From the NCBI GenBank assembly GCA_910584595.1, contig CAJUBQ010000002.1:18591-82590 (forward strand): 64,000 nt of DNA, written 5' to 3'. The notes under the pieces are model-generated. The model saw only the letters and a program-made list of their open reading frames with translations. It ran no database searches and was not told where the DNA came from. Below, piece by piece: positions 1 through 10,447 of this stretch. How positions within the stretch are numbered: the first letter of the stretch is position 1; each line of letters opens with the position of its first letter. Source of the DNA: an uncultured Eubacterium sp. GTDB taxonomy: Bacteria > Bacillota > Clostridia > Lachnospirales > Lachnospiraceae. Made by a program: the position numbers and the translations under genes.

Positions 1-1
1 G

Positions 2-226
2 GAAAAAGAGCCGGTAGCGGAAACATTAGAAGCAGCAGATAGTGAGGAAAAAGAGCCGGTAGCGGAAACATTAGAAGCAGCAGATAGTGAGGAAAAAGAG
101 TCGATAGCGGAAACGTTGAAAGAAACAGAGGAAGAAGAGCCGGTAACAGAAATATTGGAAGAACCAGTAATGGGTGAAGAAGAGCCGGGAATAGAAATAT
201 TGGAAGAACCAGCAGCGGGTGAAGAA
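2..226 (+). repeat. 45-bp tandem repeat coding 15-residue acidic units
   Basis: Two perfect 45-bp copies (2-46 and 47-91) are followed by a diverged third copy and two looser ones (units around EEPVTEILEEPVMG and EEPGIEILEEPAAG). The array begins before the window, so total copy number is unknown. All copies keep the reading frame. Near-identity of the first copies implies recent expansion and likely length variation between strains. Confidence 0.85.
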
Positions 227-3200
227 GAGTCGGAAAAAATTTCATGTTTAGAACCTGTGGATGACAGACTGGCTACTGCTTATGATATTTGTGATCGTTA
301 CATAGAAGAATTGAATGCCGGCATTGTGGATGAAGAGGAATATCAATTTTCACAGGAAGAGTTTTCAAAAGAAGAACTTCCAGAAGAAATACTTACAGAA
401 GAAATGCTTACAGAAGAAGAATTTACAGAAGAAATATTTTCGAAAGAAGAACTTCCAGAAGAAATACTTTCGGAAGAAATACTTTCAGAAGAAATACTTT
501 CAGAAGAAATACTTTCGGAAGAGATACTTCCAGAAGAAATACTTCCAGAAGAAACAGGCCTGGATGAAGACCGTGAAAATGCAAAGCCTGTTACAGAACA
601 AAAATCCAAACATATTAACAATGAACATAAAATATTTCCTAAAAAACAGGTTATATTAGAACCCTTATATATAGAATGCCTGAAAATCATAGATCAATGG
701 ATGCAGGTAATCAAAGCCGAGGAATTTCAAAAGCAGGAGGACGATTTTGGAGCTGAAGAGATGTGCTGGGATTTACTGCATCATGGGCAGTTTGCACTGG
801 CAAGAGAATTGGCTGATACATTTCACAGTTTATGCAGGTGCGTAGAACCTGCGGTTATTGATCTGGTAGGAATCGGGCTTTATCTGCCGATCACAGATAA
901 AGAGACGATCCGGCAATGTTTATGCTGTCAGCCGTTTCTGCAGACGGAACATCTTTTGGAATATGAAAAGACAGCAGTGGCTTTAGCTATGATCCCAATT
1001 GCACATTGCAGCAAAGAAGTGAAGTTTGGCAAAGAAATGATACAAATGCTGCCGGAATTTTTGCATCCGTGGCTTTCGGCGCTTTTGAACAAAAGGGAAA
1101 AATTAGCGTATTTGGATCTTTCTGCAATAGAGGCACACCGTAATTATTGCGTTCGTTTAAAAAAGATAAAGGCTGTAATGGAAAAAGCTTCTGTGAAGTT
1201 CCAAAATATGACAAAAGCAAGCTTGCCTTATGGAAGAGAAAAGACAATTATGACGGATATCTGCAGCAAGGATCAATGTATTGGTATTTTGCAGGAACTT
1301 TTGACAAGCGTAGATGCTGAAATTCAGGCGTATGGAATTATAGAACCTGACGTGAAGGGATTATATCGAACTGCCAGAGAATATTTCTCCGAACAAAAAA
1401 ACACAGGCAAAAATGCGTACGATGATTTTATAGATGATATGATTGAAAATGGGCAGAAAAAATATAAATGCCGAAAAGAATCCGTGAAAAGCAACAGACC
1501 GAAAATGGTACAGCTAATCCGCGAGTACCTGCAGACGATCCGTGAATGGATGGATCTGATTAAAACGCCGTGTAACTATAACAGTGAAGAAATATCTTCT
1601 TATTTCATAGAAGAAATGGCGCAACTTTATCAGGTGAACCGGCCAAGGTTAAATGCCTATGCGGAGGAATCCACAGGAAAAGTATTACGTCCTGTTACCA
1701 GACAGCTTGTTTCCGTAATGGATTATTTAATGGGCGAATCGGAGGAGCTGCCTTTGCACAGCAAGCCATATGTGCAGCATGTTTATCGGCTTTGTGCAGT
1801 TCCAAGTACGGCGATTCAGAAAAATGAGCTTGGGATCTATCGTTATACATGCAAAGATCCGTTGGAACGTCTGCAGTTTTTAGCAAGCGTGATGCAGGGA
1901 AAAGAAAAACCGGCAGAGGAAAATCTGGAAGATTTTATGGAAGCAGACGCATTTTCAGGATGTGGTATTTTGTTTGAAATGCTTCCTTCGGATCAATATG
2001 CGCATTTCAGGGAGTATTATAGAGAAAGGATTAACAAGCGTCTGGAAGAGTTGCCGAAAGATATCAGGAAATTGAAAAAAAAGCTGTATGAGGTTTCCGT
2101 ACATAGCGGATGGATGGAGAAGGAATATCAATCGGCCCAGACGATGCTTACCCAGATAGAATGTATGCTGGAGGATCCGAAAGATGTAAGCATGATCTGT
2201 GCAATGCTGCGTAACTGTGACAAAAAAATCGATGCCTTAAATGTAAAATTTCGTAAAATGTTAAAAAGCAGAGTACAGAAATGGACAAAAAATACGGACA
2301 CAAACCGGATGGAAAAATTGTATGCTATGATTGACGAAGGAAATTATGCGGCTGTTTTTGAGTGGATGGAAAATCCAAAACTAACGGATACAGGGCTGCA
2401 GGAAAAAGATTTCTTTTCTGATCGATATTTTCAGAAAGAGATATATGCACAAAAAGAAAAAACGCTGCTTTCATATACGACGGTTAAAGAATTGTCAGAA
2501 CAGCTTCAGAAAGCCGTAAAACATACTCTTTTATGGAAGGGGTTTGATTTTAATCGAGCTTCAAAAAGCGCCGGATACAACCGGGCAAAACTTCTTAGAT
2601 TTTGGTATGAAACAAAAGCAGATCTGCAGTACAATAAGCAGCCGGATGATGAGAACCTGAAACAAATACTTGAATTGCTTGGGTGGCAGAAGATAAAGTT
2701 GGAGAATAAGATCTGCAGTCAAGATGATGGCAGGCTTAAAGTTCAGTTTGATATGTATTTTTCACCTTCATATTCAAGAACGGAATGCCAGGTTCCACTA
2801 TTTGGTTCTAAATCCGGAGGAAGAATACGTATGCTTTGTCTTCAGGGAGGGGCGCAGGCGCCGGACAAGCTGCACCGTCTTTATGAAAGCTGTCATAAAG
2901 AGATACCGATGGTTATTCTGCTGTTTGGTGTTTTAACCTATAGTCGTAGGATAGAGTTGTATCACTTGATGTTGGAGACGCGAGCCTCTTTTCTGGTAGT
3001 TGATGATATGATACTTGCGACAATCTGTGAAAGCCGTAATCAATTATTGCTGCCGCAGTTGTATAGCCTTACAGTTCCTTTTTCTGCCCAATCGATGTAT
3101 ACGTCGTCTCTTGGGGTTGTGCATCCTGAAATGTTTTATGGCAGAAAAGCAGCCAAAGAAGAACTGGGATTAAAAGGAAATGTATGTGCAGTATATGGCG

Positions 3201-5236
3201 GCCGCCAGCTTGGGAAGACAGCGCTGTTAAAAAATATTGAGCTGGAGCAGCATCAGCCAGAGGAAGATCATTTTGTATATTATATAAAACTTCCTACGGA
3301 AACGGTTGTGAATACAGATTTGTTATTGACCAATCTTATCAAAAATTGTATCAGCAAAGATGTTTTGCCGGCTGGCAGGGAATATCCGGATATGGATTCG
3401 CTTCTTACAGAGATAGGGATATGGATACAGCAGAAAAATACAAGAAAGCTGCTGCTGCTGTTAGACGAAGCCGATCAGTTTTTGCTGGCAGAAAGTAAGG
3501 AAAATTTTTCAGTAACAAGTAAAATGAATGGTTTGATGACGACAACCTATTTGCAGTTTAAAGTTGTTTTTGCAGGACTGCATAATGTATACCGGACATT
3601 TTCCATGCCAAACCATCCTTTGGTGCATTGGGGGGAGCCGATCAGTATTGGCCCGCTGTTAAATGATGAACTTCAGGATGCCATTAATCTGATACGGCAG
3701 CCTTTTGAAGTGATGGGATACCGTTTTGATAGTTTGGATGTGATTATTCGGATATTGGCGGAAACCAATTATTACCCGAGCCTGATCCAGGTATTTTGCA
3801 AGAGCCTGCACAATTATCTGACGACGAATTTGAGGGATAAAAAAAATACGAGTCTGCCGGTTGTTATTTATATGGAGAACATTGAAGAGGTATTAAATGA
3901 TCTGGCGTTAAAAGAAGAAATCAGTCAGCGGTTTATGTGGACATTAAATCTGGATGAACGTTATAAGGCAATTGCGCTCAGTATTGCTTTTGATGCGGCG
4001 AATACAGCACAGGATGAGACATCCAATGATATTGTCAAAGGATACGATCTGCATTGGATTAAAGCGGAGATGAATAAATGGCCGGAGTTATTTGCAGGGC
4101 ATTCTTCTTTGGAAAGTATCCGCGGCCTATGTGATGAGCTTGTTCAGTTGGGTATTTTGTGTTATGTTTTTGAAAATCGTTCCCGTTATACGCTCAGGAC
4201 AGTAAATATATTAAATATGCTTGGCTCGCAGGAAAATATCCTGACAGAAATGTATGCATTATATGAAAAAAAGTATGATTATGCAATGATGTACAATAGT
4301 AAGCTAAGCAGACGGGTGTTCAAAGACGACGGGAAATGTTATCCATTTACAAACCAACAGATAGACGCTGTTTTTAACAGCGGTGGTCTAAAGTTCGTGG
4401 CAGGGAATCATGCGCTTGGTTTTGATCTGATCGAGAAATGCTTAAAGGATTTACTTGCATCAGAATTCAAAGAATCGAAGGATTATTCGCTTGCGGTTTA
4501 TGATAAATCTCTTCCTGAACTTTCAGAACTGGGAGGAAGCAAAGCGGTTAACCTGATTTTGCCGGAATGTATGTGGGAATTTGACAGCATCATAGAATAT
4601 GGGACAAAATTAAATCAGCTGCCGGAGCAGGACAGACCGATTTTGATCGTTTTATGTGATGAAGCAAAGTCTTATCAGGCACGTATGGAATTTCATTCAG
4701 AGATTGTCAGTTTTCCGTTTCTTTGGCTCGAGCCGTTTAGCCTGGAGACGGTTCAGCATTGGCTGATGGAGACCAAAGGCATTCAATTAGCGATGCGAGA
4801 ACTGATTCAGGTTATGGAACGACTGTGCGGATGGCCGGCAGCTGTTTACCGGCTGGGAGAATTATTGGAAGAGAAAAAAATATTCCGGACGGAGATGTTA
4901 GACCAGACGGTCAATGATTTATTCCATCGGAACACACTGCAGGAATTTTTGCCGGGAAGGCATATGCTGCTGCGTCCGATTGTAAAAGTATGCGCAGAAT
5001 ATGGAGAAAGCATCAGCTGCGAGGAAGTGCATGAATTTTTGGAGGATGAAAATCGGGAGATATGGGTCAGCTGCAGAAAAATAGAACAGGGGATGGAATA
5101 TATGGCAGATTACAGGCTGCTGAACCGGACAAATCAGGAGATAAACGGCAAGTGGGACAGGAATAATATCCAAATATCATATATCATTGATAAGCTGGTA
5201 GCAGAATTATGGGAAAAGCAGAAACATGCATTCTAA
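2..5236 (+). CDS. Giant STAND/ORC-like P-loop ATPase with acidic tandem repeats (5' end cut by window)
   Basis: The frame is open from base 2, so the true start lies outside the window; a TTG at 116 is only an internal in-frame codon. About 1744 residues are visible. The N-terminus is almost wholly acidic repeats: a 15-residue unit (EKEPVAETL...) to about base 226, then pentapeptides of the EEILS type at about 356-560. A long helical region follows. The NTPase has Walker A GGRQLGKTAL (about base 3198), Walker B LLLLLDEADQF (about 3460) and a sensor-like strand FKVVFAGL, preceded by FYGR as in the next gene. The C-terminal part looks winged-helix/helical. Known of such families: STAND or ORC-like switches that oligomerise on sensing a signal. 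It starts a tight operon (12 nt to the next gene) with two TIR proteins, so a sensor/scaffold role in defence or signalling is inferred. No nuclease or protease domain was recognised. Confidence 0.85.
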   Translation, partial: EKEPVAETLEAADSEEKEPVAETLEAADSEEKESIAETLKETEEEEPVTEILEEPVMGEEEPGIEILEEPAAGEEESEKISCLEPVDDRLATAYDICDRYIEELNAGIVDEEEYQFSQEEFSKEELPEEILTEEMLTEEEFTEEIFSKEELPEEILSEEILSEEILSEEILSEEILPEEILPEETGLDEDRENAKPVTEQKSKHINNEHKIFPKKQVILEPLYIECLKIIDQWMQVIKAEEFQKQEDDFGAEEMCWDLLHHGQFALARELADTFHSLCRCVEPAVIDLVGIGLYLPITDKETIRQCLCCQPFLQTEHLLEYEKTAVALAMIPIAHCSKEVKFGKEMIQMLPEFLHPWLSALLNKREKLAYLDLSAIEAHRNYCVRLKKIKAVMEKASVKFQNMTKASLPYGREKTIMTDICSKDQCIGILQELLTSVDAEIQAYGIIEPDVKGLYRTAREYFSEQKNTGKNAYDDFIDDMIENGQKKYKCRKESVKSNRPKMVQLIREYLQTIREWMDLIKTPCNYNSEEISSYFIEEMAQLYQVNRPRLNAYAEESTGKVLRPVTRQLVSVMDYLMGESEELPLHSKPYVQHVYRLCAVPSTAIQKNELGIYRYTCKDPLERLQFLASVMQGKEKPAEENLEDFMEADAFSGCGILFEMLPSDQYAHFREYYRERINKRLEELPKDIRKLKKKLYEVSVHSGWMEKEYQSAQTMLTQIECMLEDPKDVSMICAMLRNCDKKIDALNVKFRKMLKSRVQKWTKNTDTNRMEKLYAMIDEGNYAAVFEWMENPKLTDTGLQEKDFFSDRYFQKEIYAQKEKTLLSYTTVKELSEQLQKAVKHTLLWKGFDFNRASKSAGYNRAKLLRFWYETKADLQYNKQPDDENLKQILELLGWQKIKLENKICSQDDGRLKVQFDMYFSPSYSRTECQVPLFGSKSGGRIRMLCLQGGAQAPDKLHRLYESCHKEIPMVILLFGVLTYSRRIELYHLMLETRASFLVVDDMILATICESRNQLLLPQLYSLTVPFSAQSMYTSSLGVVHPEMFYGRKAAKEELGLKGNVCAVYGGRQLGKTALLKNIELEQHQPEEDHFVYYIKLPTETVVNTDLLLTNLIKNCISKDVLPAGREYPDMDSLLTEIGIWIQQKNTRKLLLLLDEADQFLLAESKENFSVTSKMNGLMTTTYLQFKVVFAGLHNVYRTFSMPNHPLVHWGEPISIGPLLNDELQDAINLIRQPFEVMGYRFDSLDVIIRILAETNYYPSLIQVFCKSLHNYLTTNLRDKKNTSLPVVIYMENIEEVLNDLALKEEISQRFMWTLNLDERYKAIALSIAFDAANTAQDETSNDIVKGYDLHWIKAEMNKWPELFAGHSSLESIRGLCDELVQLGILCYVFENRSRYTLRTVNILNMLGSQENILTEMYALYEKKYDYAMMYNSKLSRRVFKDDGKCYPFTNQQIDAVFNSGGLKFVAGNHALGFDLIEKCLKDLLASEFKESKDYSLAVYDKSLPELSELGGSKAVNLILPECMWEFDSIIEYGTKLNQLPEQDRPILIVLCDEAKSYQARMEFHSEIVSFPFLWLEPFSLETVQHWLMETKGIQLAMRELIQVMERLCGWPAAVYRLGELLEEKKIFRTEMLDQTVNDLFHRNTLQEFLPGRHMLLRPIVKVCAEYGESISCEEVHEFLEDENREIWVSCRKIEQGMEYMADYRLLNRTNQEINGKWDRNNIQISYIIDKLVAELWEKQKHAF
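356..560 (+). repeat. 15-bp tandem repeat coding EEILS/EEILP pentapeptides
   Basis: About thirteen 15-bp units in frame encode pentads such as EILSE, EILPE, EELPE and EILTE. The central four are almost identical at DNA level. The product would be a highly acidic, helical, low-complexity segment between the 15-residue repeats and the folded part of the ATPase. Confidence 0.85.
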
Positions 5237-5248
5237 AAGGAGAACGTT

Positions 5249-8200
5249 ATGCAAAACCGTACGGATGAGCTGTTATTGTTATTGGAGAAAACAATAGAGA
5301 TTTTAAAAGAATTTGAAAAAGTTATTATATTTCCAGACTATGAAGCATTATTGAAAATAAGCAAAAAGAATCCGCCGGATCAGCCAGAATTTTTTACGGA
5401 AGCGATGGATATTTATCAAAATATCCATGAACGGGCATATGTTTTCGGGTTTGATCATGCTGCTGTCTGTTTTTATCAGTCCTATCAAAGACTTCCTATG
5501 GAGGTAAAAAAAGCAATTATAAATCTGCTTACGATTTACGGTGATGATACAAGCGCATGTCAGTTTGCAAATGAATGCAAGGAGCAATTCCTGCCCGGAA
5601 GCCTCATGTTTAGGGATATTCCTTTGATAAACAGGGAGCATTTATTGGATATACGTCATCTGGCCTGGAAGGGATGGGAGTCTGCCGATATCCTTGCAAT
5701 TATGACCTATCAGTTTCGAAGATTTTATAGGAAAAAAGAACAAAGAGAGATCATATTGCAAGGGCTGGTCAGCGGCATTGGCAAAACCGAGCGGCTGCCA
5801 GAGCCATTGCTTGCAGCGGTATGTGCATATTTGTATGCAAGCCTCCAGGCCGGACAAACACAAGAGCGCAGGAAGGAACTGGACAAATTTATAAACAGTA
5901 CGGATTATGCGTCTGCAGTCATACAACTGTTGACGCAGTATCGTTCTGTGGACAGGGCGTATAAGATAAGTCCAAGGAGACAAGCCTTAGAATGGATGAG
6001 TTTTAGAAAAAAGCAGGCTGCGTTTGAAACAGGCTGGGTTCCGGTGAAGCTTCGGATCAATTATGGAAACTATGCGGCGCTGTTGTGCGCAAAAGGAGAA
6101 AAACTACTGCGTAAAGATGGATATGACCTGAATAACGATACGGATAGTTCAGAGGGCGTAAATTTGGCAGATCAGATGTATAAGCAGGGAATCAGTCATC
6201 AAAATCAGATTGCACAGGCAGCTGATTATTTTCTCAAAGCGGCGGCAGTCTTAAATAGCAGGAAACATAAATATAAATGTGCAGACAGCGATGAGTTTTT
6301 AGTGGAAAACCTGATGGAAGCCTTATATAGTATGAGCAGCCTGGAGATTGGAAAATGGGAGTCAAATCTGGATGTGCAAAGAAGCTATGTGGAGCAGGCA
6401 TTATGGCTTAGCCAATATTTAAATCCAAAGTATTTGGATAAACGCCTGCACAGCCTGTTAGATCAGATGTGCAGACGGTATTTTAAAGAGCGGGAAGGGC
6501 ATGGCGATGATTCTCTGCCTGAAGCAATGCAGTATTTGGCGCGAAAAGAGGAAATTTCAAACGAGGAGTTTGCAAGATGCCTGATCCGTTTGTCCGTGTA
6601 TTATCCAGGGCTTTTATCTGATCCTGTTATCACAGACTGTTGGAATAACGATCCTTGTATTTATCAGAAACTTTCCTGTTATGCGAAAACGATTGGGAAA
6701 AACCTGCAGCAGTCGGATGAAGACATTGTATCTGTCATGAGAATGCACAGGGATAGAATGGTAAAAGAGTTAAATGATTTTGCATTTCATATTAACCGGA
6801 TGCCGCAAAGCCTGGAGGAGCCATATGACGAATGGAAAGAGTTTGCAGAATGGCTTCGCCTGTTAAAAAGCAGCCAATTTTATAAGTTATTATCGGTGCC
6901 GGAAGAGAATATGACTAAAATGTTTTTAGATTTGCTGGAACAAACGCTGGAGGCTTGTGAACGTGAAGATTTTAAGGCTATACGGAACTGCCGCAGAGAG
7001 TGGATTGCACTGGTGGAAGATATGGAACGGGATATGTATTCTTTTACTGTGGAATATATTTATCCATATGCGAAAAAACTTTCTGATCAGATTTGCGAAA
7101 TGCATGATGTACGATATGCAGATATAAAACCAGAGTTAATCGCAGAGCCGCTATTTGCAGAAAAGGATTTATCAAGACCCGGTATTGTCCGTGTGTATTT
7201 GCGGTTAAGCTGTAAAGAGGGCAGATTGGCAATGAATGATTTATCTGGGGAAATCTTAGAATCCAAAGAAATAATGCCGGGAAACCGGCAGAAATTATGT
7301 GCTTATTTAGGAGACGGCAGCCCGGAATACGCATTTTTGGAACTGCCTGATCCAAAGGACGGCATTTTAAAAGAATATCTGGAGTTTCAGGTGGACTTTA
7401 CTTATAAGGTACCGGAGATTGGACAAAAGGAAACATGTACAAGAAAATTAAGCGTCAGGCTGGAAAATCGGATCCAGTACAAGGAATACATACAGATGTA
7501 TAACTCTGGCGCACCGCTTGACGCGGAACATCCAAAGGCGAAAGATACGTTTTATGGGCGGGATTTGCTGATAAACAGGATATGTCAGAAAATTTACGAT
7601 TTTCCAGGGTCGACGATTATTTTGCATGGACAAAAACGAGTAGGCAAGACTTCCATTGCAAATCATGTTGCTTATAAGGTGAAACACAGTGGAGAAAAAT
7701 TTCTGGTCGTTAAATGCGGAAATTCAAATTTAAGTATTTCTGTTGGAGAAGAGATTACGGACCAGACAATTAAGGAGTTTTATTCGAATGTATTGCATAA
7801 ACTGGCTGAAGAGTTGGAAAAGGACACGAGAGGATGCTTCTGCCTGGAGGATGAAATACATCAGATGAAAAAAGAATCTGACCGCTATAAGAGCATCGAT
7901 CGGTTGTCTGTCACGCATCAGTTTCAAGATACGCTTAGCCGGCTGCGGAAAGTTTTTGAACGCGAGAAAAGATGGAAGGGGATACGCATACTTTTGTGGT
8001 TTGATGAATTCCAGCAATATTATATCAATATTCTCGACGGGGTACTGAAACCTGATTTCGTAGGATTTCTCAAGGCATTTACGGAAGAGTACGGATTTTC
8101 GCTCCTTTTGGTGGGCTGTGAACCAATGCTTTCATTTATTCAGGATGTAAGGTTTGGCAACATGTTTTCTGCGTCAATGCCTGTGCATGTGCACTATTTG

Positions 8201-8740
8201 TCAAAAGAGTATGCCGAAAAACTGATTAGCGAGCCGCTGAAGAAACAAGGATATGAGTGGAATCCATTTGCATATGTGACAGATGAGATTTATCGTCTAT
8301 CAGCCGGAAGCCCGTTTTTTATCCAGTTAATTTGTGAAAAACTGATCAATAGTCTGAATGAGCAGCAAAAGATATATGCCAGTAAGCAGATGATTATAGA
8401 ATTACTGTATAACACAGGATGCGTGACACATGAAAATTTTGACTGTCTGTATAATCCGCTGAATTTAAGCAAAGGAGCGGTATCTGCAGAGGATAATAAA
8501 AAAGTATTAATCTGGATTGCGTTTGAGTATAGAAGAAATCGGAGCGTATCCCGCCAAAATATGGTTCACGCTCTGAAAAATAAAACAAAAATGGAAGCGG
8601 ACAAGGTGCTTGACGAGCTGATGCGCCGGGGCGTTGTTGAGAAAACAAAAGAAGGGCTGCGTATTGTTGTAAAATTATATGAAGAATGGATCTGGAAAAA
8701 TTTCCGGCAGTTGGGATATGATGATATTTTGTCTGAATAA
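5249..8740 (+). CDS. Large STAND-like P-loop ATPase (second operon gene)
   Basis: 1163 residues, start ATG with AAAAGGAG 8 nt upstream, 12 nt after the preceding stop. The first 750 residues are mainly helical and may form a TPR/HEAT-like sensing region, with a more beta-rich stretch at about 640-740. The NTPase begins after the linker FYGRDLL: Walker A HGQKRVGKTS at about residue 792, Walker B ILLWFDEFQ at about 913, and a sensor strand SLLLVGCEPM near 955. A helical lid and winged-helix-like end (about 1050-1160) follow, as in ORC/STAND ATPases. It shares the FYGR-(x)n-GKT layout with the upstream ATPase, so the two may co-assemble (inference). No effector domain is seen; the effectors are probably the two TIR proteins downstream. 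Confidence 0.85.
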   Translation: MQNRTDELLLLLEKTIEILKEFEKVIIFPDYEALLKISKKNPPDQPEFFTEAMDIYQNIHERAYVFGFDHAAVCFYQSYQRLPMEVKKAIINLLTIYGDDTSACQFANECKEQFLPGSLMFRDIPLINREHLLDIRHLAWKGWESADILAIMTYQFRRFYRKKEQREIILQGLVSGIGKTERLPEPLLAAVCAYLYASLQAGQTQERRKELDKFINSTDYASAVIQLLTQYRSVDRAYKISPRRQALEWMSFRKKQAAFETGWVPVKLRINYGNYAALLCAKGEKLLRKDGYDLNNDTDSSEGVNLADQMYKQGISHQNQIAQAADYFLKAAAVLNSRKHKYKCADSDEFLVENLMEALYSMSSLEIGKWESNLDVQRSYVEQALWLSQYLNPKYLDKRLHSLLDQMCRRYFKEREGHGDDSLPEAMQYLARKEEISNEEFARCLIRLSVYYPGLLSDPVITDCWNNDPCIYQKLSCYAKTIGKNLQQSDEDIVSVMRMHRDRMVKELNDFAFHINRMPQSLEEPYDEWKEFAEWLRLLKSSQFYKLLSVPEENMTKMFLDLLEQTLEACEREDFKAIRNCRREWIALVEDMERDMYSFTVEYIYPYAKKLSDQICEMHDVRYADIKPELIAEPLFAEKDLSRPGIVRVYLRLSCKEGRLAMNDLSGEILESKEIMPGNRQKLCAYLGDGSPEYAFLELPDPKDGILKEYLEFQVDFTYKVPEIGQKETCTRKLSVRLENRIQYKEYIQMYNSGAPLDAEHPKAKDTFYGRDLLINRICQKIYDFPGSTIILHGQKRVGKTSIANHVAYKVKHSGEKFLVVKCGNSNLSISVGEEITDQTIKEFYSNVLHKLAEELEKDTRGCFCLEDEIHQMKKESDRYKSIDRLSVTHQFQDTLSRLRKVFEREKRWKGIRILLWFDEFQQYYINILDGVLKPDFVGFLKAFTEEYGFSLLLVGCEPMLSFIQDVRFGNMFSASMPVHVHYLSKEYAEKLISEPLKKQGYEWNPFAYVTDEIYRLSAGSPFFIQLICEKLINSLNEQQKIYASKQMIIELLYNTGCVTHENFDCLYNPLNLSKGAVSAEDNKKVLIWIAFEYRRNRSVSRQNMVHALKNKTKMEADKVLDELMRRGVVEKTKEGLRIVVKLYEEWIWKNFRQLGYDDILSE

Positions 8741-8765
8741 GTGGAAAACAGGTTGAGGGGATGGG

Positions 8766-10361
8766 ATGGAAATGGAGTATGTGGAGTATGAAACAGAATT
8801 AAAACGTTTGTATAATTTGAACTGTAAATACGGTAATGGGGACTGCTTAGAAATATGCGGGCTGCCGGGAGCCGGACTTAGTATGTTTGTTAATTCCTTT
8901 TTGCAAAAATACAAAGCTTATCTGAAAGTACAGAAAAAAATATGCTGCTGTTACATTCGATGTCCCAAAGACCATCCCAAAAACCTGTTCGTGTCGATGA
9001 TCGGGGAACTGGACACAGCCTTTCATGAGTCGTTACATCATAGAGAACTTATGCATGACCAGTATGAAAAACTGCAGATGTTATCACAATACAGATGCAA
9101 GATAGAACAGTTGGCGCGTGAGGAGAAAGTCTTATATAGAGATGTCGAAACGGTCACCTTAGATGTATTTCGCATCTGTCGTGAATTAAGCCAGGAAATG
9201 AACGTGAGATTGTTCATTACACATTTTGACAATGTGAAAGAATTGTTTGCAAAAGATATAAATTATGCGATGCTGTTTAAACTCATGTGTGAGAACAAGG
9301 ATTGGCTCGGTGTGAATATTACATCCCACAGGACGTTGGCTGTGGTCACGCTCGCTGTCCGTACTTTTTCAGATTTTGCATGTCTGTTTAAAAAAATACC
9401 CATCATAGGATTCCACCAAAACCAGATGGAACAGATATATGGACAGATAGAGTCGAGATTTCATTTTACCGCAGATAGCAAAATCCGGGAAAAAATACAG
9501 TATTATTGCGGCAATAATCCGCAAAGGCTGGCTATCTTGTTTGAAGCGTTATGTGATCTGCAGTCGGATCTTGGCACTGAACAGTGGTACCGCAAGACTG
9601 AAGAGGAGTTAGTAGACCAGGCATATAGTTTTAGCAGCAGACAGATGGAAGAACATAAAATCAGGATTATACGTATTATCAAAGATATGGACGGAATGGA
9701 AGTTTTGCGGGAAATGTTTCGAAATCCTTTCTCTGGTGGGTTTAACAGTATCCGCGAAAATTTTTTTAATATGAGCCTTTTTCTGCTGACAAAAAAGGGT
9801 TCCGATTCTACTGCCGTTTTGTCTATTCCTGTATTGGAACAAGAGTTAGAGAAATCCTATTATATCTATGCAGAAAAAAAGCCAAAGGCTTATCAGGGAG
9901 CTAAAGAGTTTATTTTTGTAAGCTACTCTCATGATAACAGCGCAGAAGTTTTAAAGATGATAGCGGATCTTCAAAAAAGAGGATTTCGTATCTGGTATGA
10001 TGAAGGAATTGAGCCGGGAGAGGAATGGGATGACGCTATTGCAGCGCGTATCTGTAAGTGTTCTTACTTCATTTCATTTATTTCAGAAGCTTATATTGCT
10101 TCGGAGAATTGTAAAAATGAAATTGAACATGCACGAAAGCATAATAAGCAAAGGCTGCTTATTTATTTAGAAAATATCAGCCTTCCGGAAGGAATGCAGA
10201 TGTCTAACGGCAGACTGCAGGCGATTTATAAAGATCATTTTGAAGGTTATCAGGAGTTTTTAAATAAAGTAGCATCCATATCTGAAATACAAAGATTATG
10301 TGATGAAAGAAAGCCTGGGCAGGTCTGCGAAGAGACAGGTATGAATGTATGTTTCCTGTGA
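8766..10361 (+). CDS. NTPase-like protein with C-terminal TIR domain
   Basis: 531 residues, ATG with GAGGGG upstream, 25 nt after the previous gene. Residues 1-340 resemble a small AAA/STAND NTPase, but the P-loop reads CGLPGAGLSMF: the Walker A lysine is replaced by leucine, so ATP hydrolysis may be lost. The C-terminus (about 380-500) is a TIR domain of the TIR_2 type: FIFVSYSHDNS as the first strand, RIWYDEGIEPGEEW as the BB-loop region, and SENCKNEIEHA containing the Glu expected to be catalytic in NAD-cleaving TIR domains. Known of the family: bacterial TIR domains cleave NAD+ or make cyclic ADP-ribose signals in antiphage defence. It is co-transcribed with the two ATPases and an LRR-TIR protein. 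The assignment as effector is inference. Confidence 0.85.
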   Translation: MEMEYVEYETELKRLYNLNCKYGNGDCLEICGLPGAGLSMFVNSFLQKYKAYLKVQKKICCCYIRCPKDHPKNLFVSMIGELDTAFHESLHHRELMHDQYEKLQMLSQYRCKIEQLAREEKVLYRDVETVTLDVFRICRELSQEMNVRLFITHFDNVKELFAKDINYAMLFKLMCENKDWLGVNITSHRTLAVVTLAVRTFSDFACLFKKIPIIGFHQNQMEQIYGQIESRFHFTADSKIREKIQYYCGNNPQRLAILFEALCDLQSDLGTEQWYRKTEEELVDQAYSFSSRQMEEHKIRIIRIIKDMDGMEVLREMFRNPFSGGFNSIRENFFNMSLFLLTKKGSDSTAVLSIPVLEQELEKSYYIYAEKKPKAYQGAKEFIFVSYSHDNSAEVLKMIADLQKRGFRIWYDEGIEPGEEWDDAIAARICKCSYFISFISEAYIASENCKNEIEHARKHNKQRLLIYLENISLPEGMQMSNGRLQAIYKDHFEGYQEFLNKVASISEIQRLCDERKPGQVCEETGMNVCFL

Positions 10362-10447
10362 ATAAAACAAAAGAGTCCTTACCTCAAATGACAGGAGATA
10401 AATAAACAGGTCTTTTTTTCAATGACAGCAGTATATCAGGGAGGGAA

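Noticed and set aside
2..560. Short tandem repeats considered as a CRISPR array
   Set aside because: Units are contiguous without spacers and stay in one reading frame. No CRISPR array or cas gene was seen in the window.
315..690. Open frames on both strands over the pentapeptide repeats (KKYFQ-rich and SSESI-rich products)
   Set aside because: They are reading-frame shadows of the 15-bp repeats in the giant ATPase gene, without ribosome sites.
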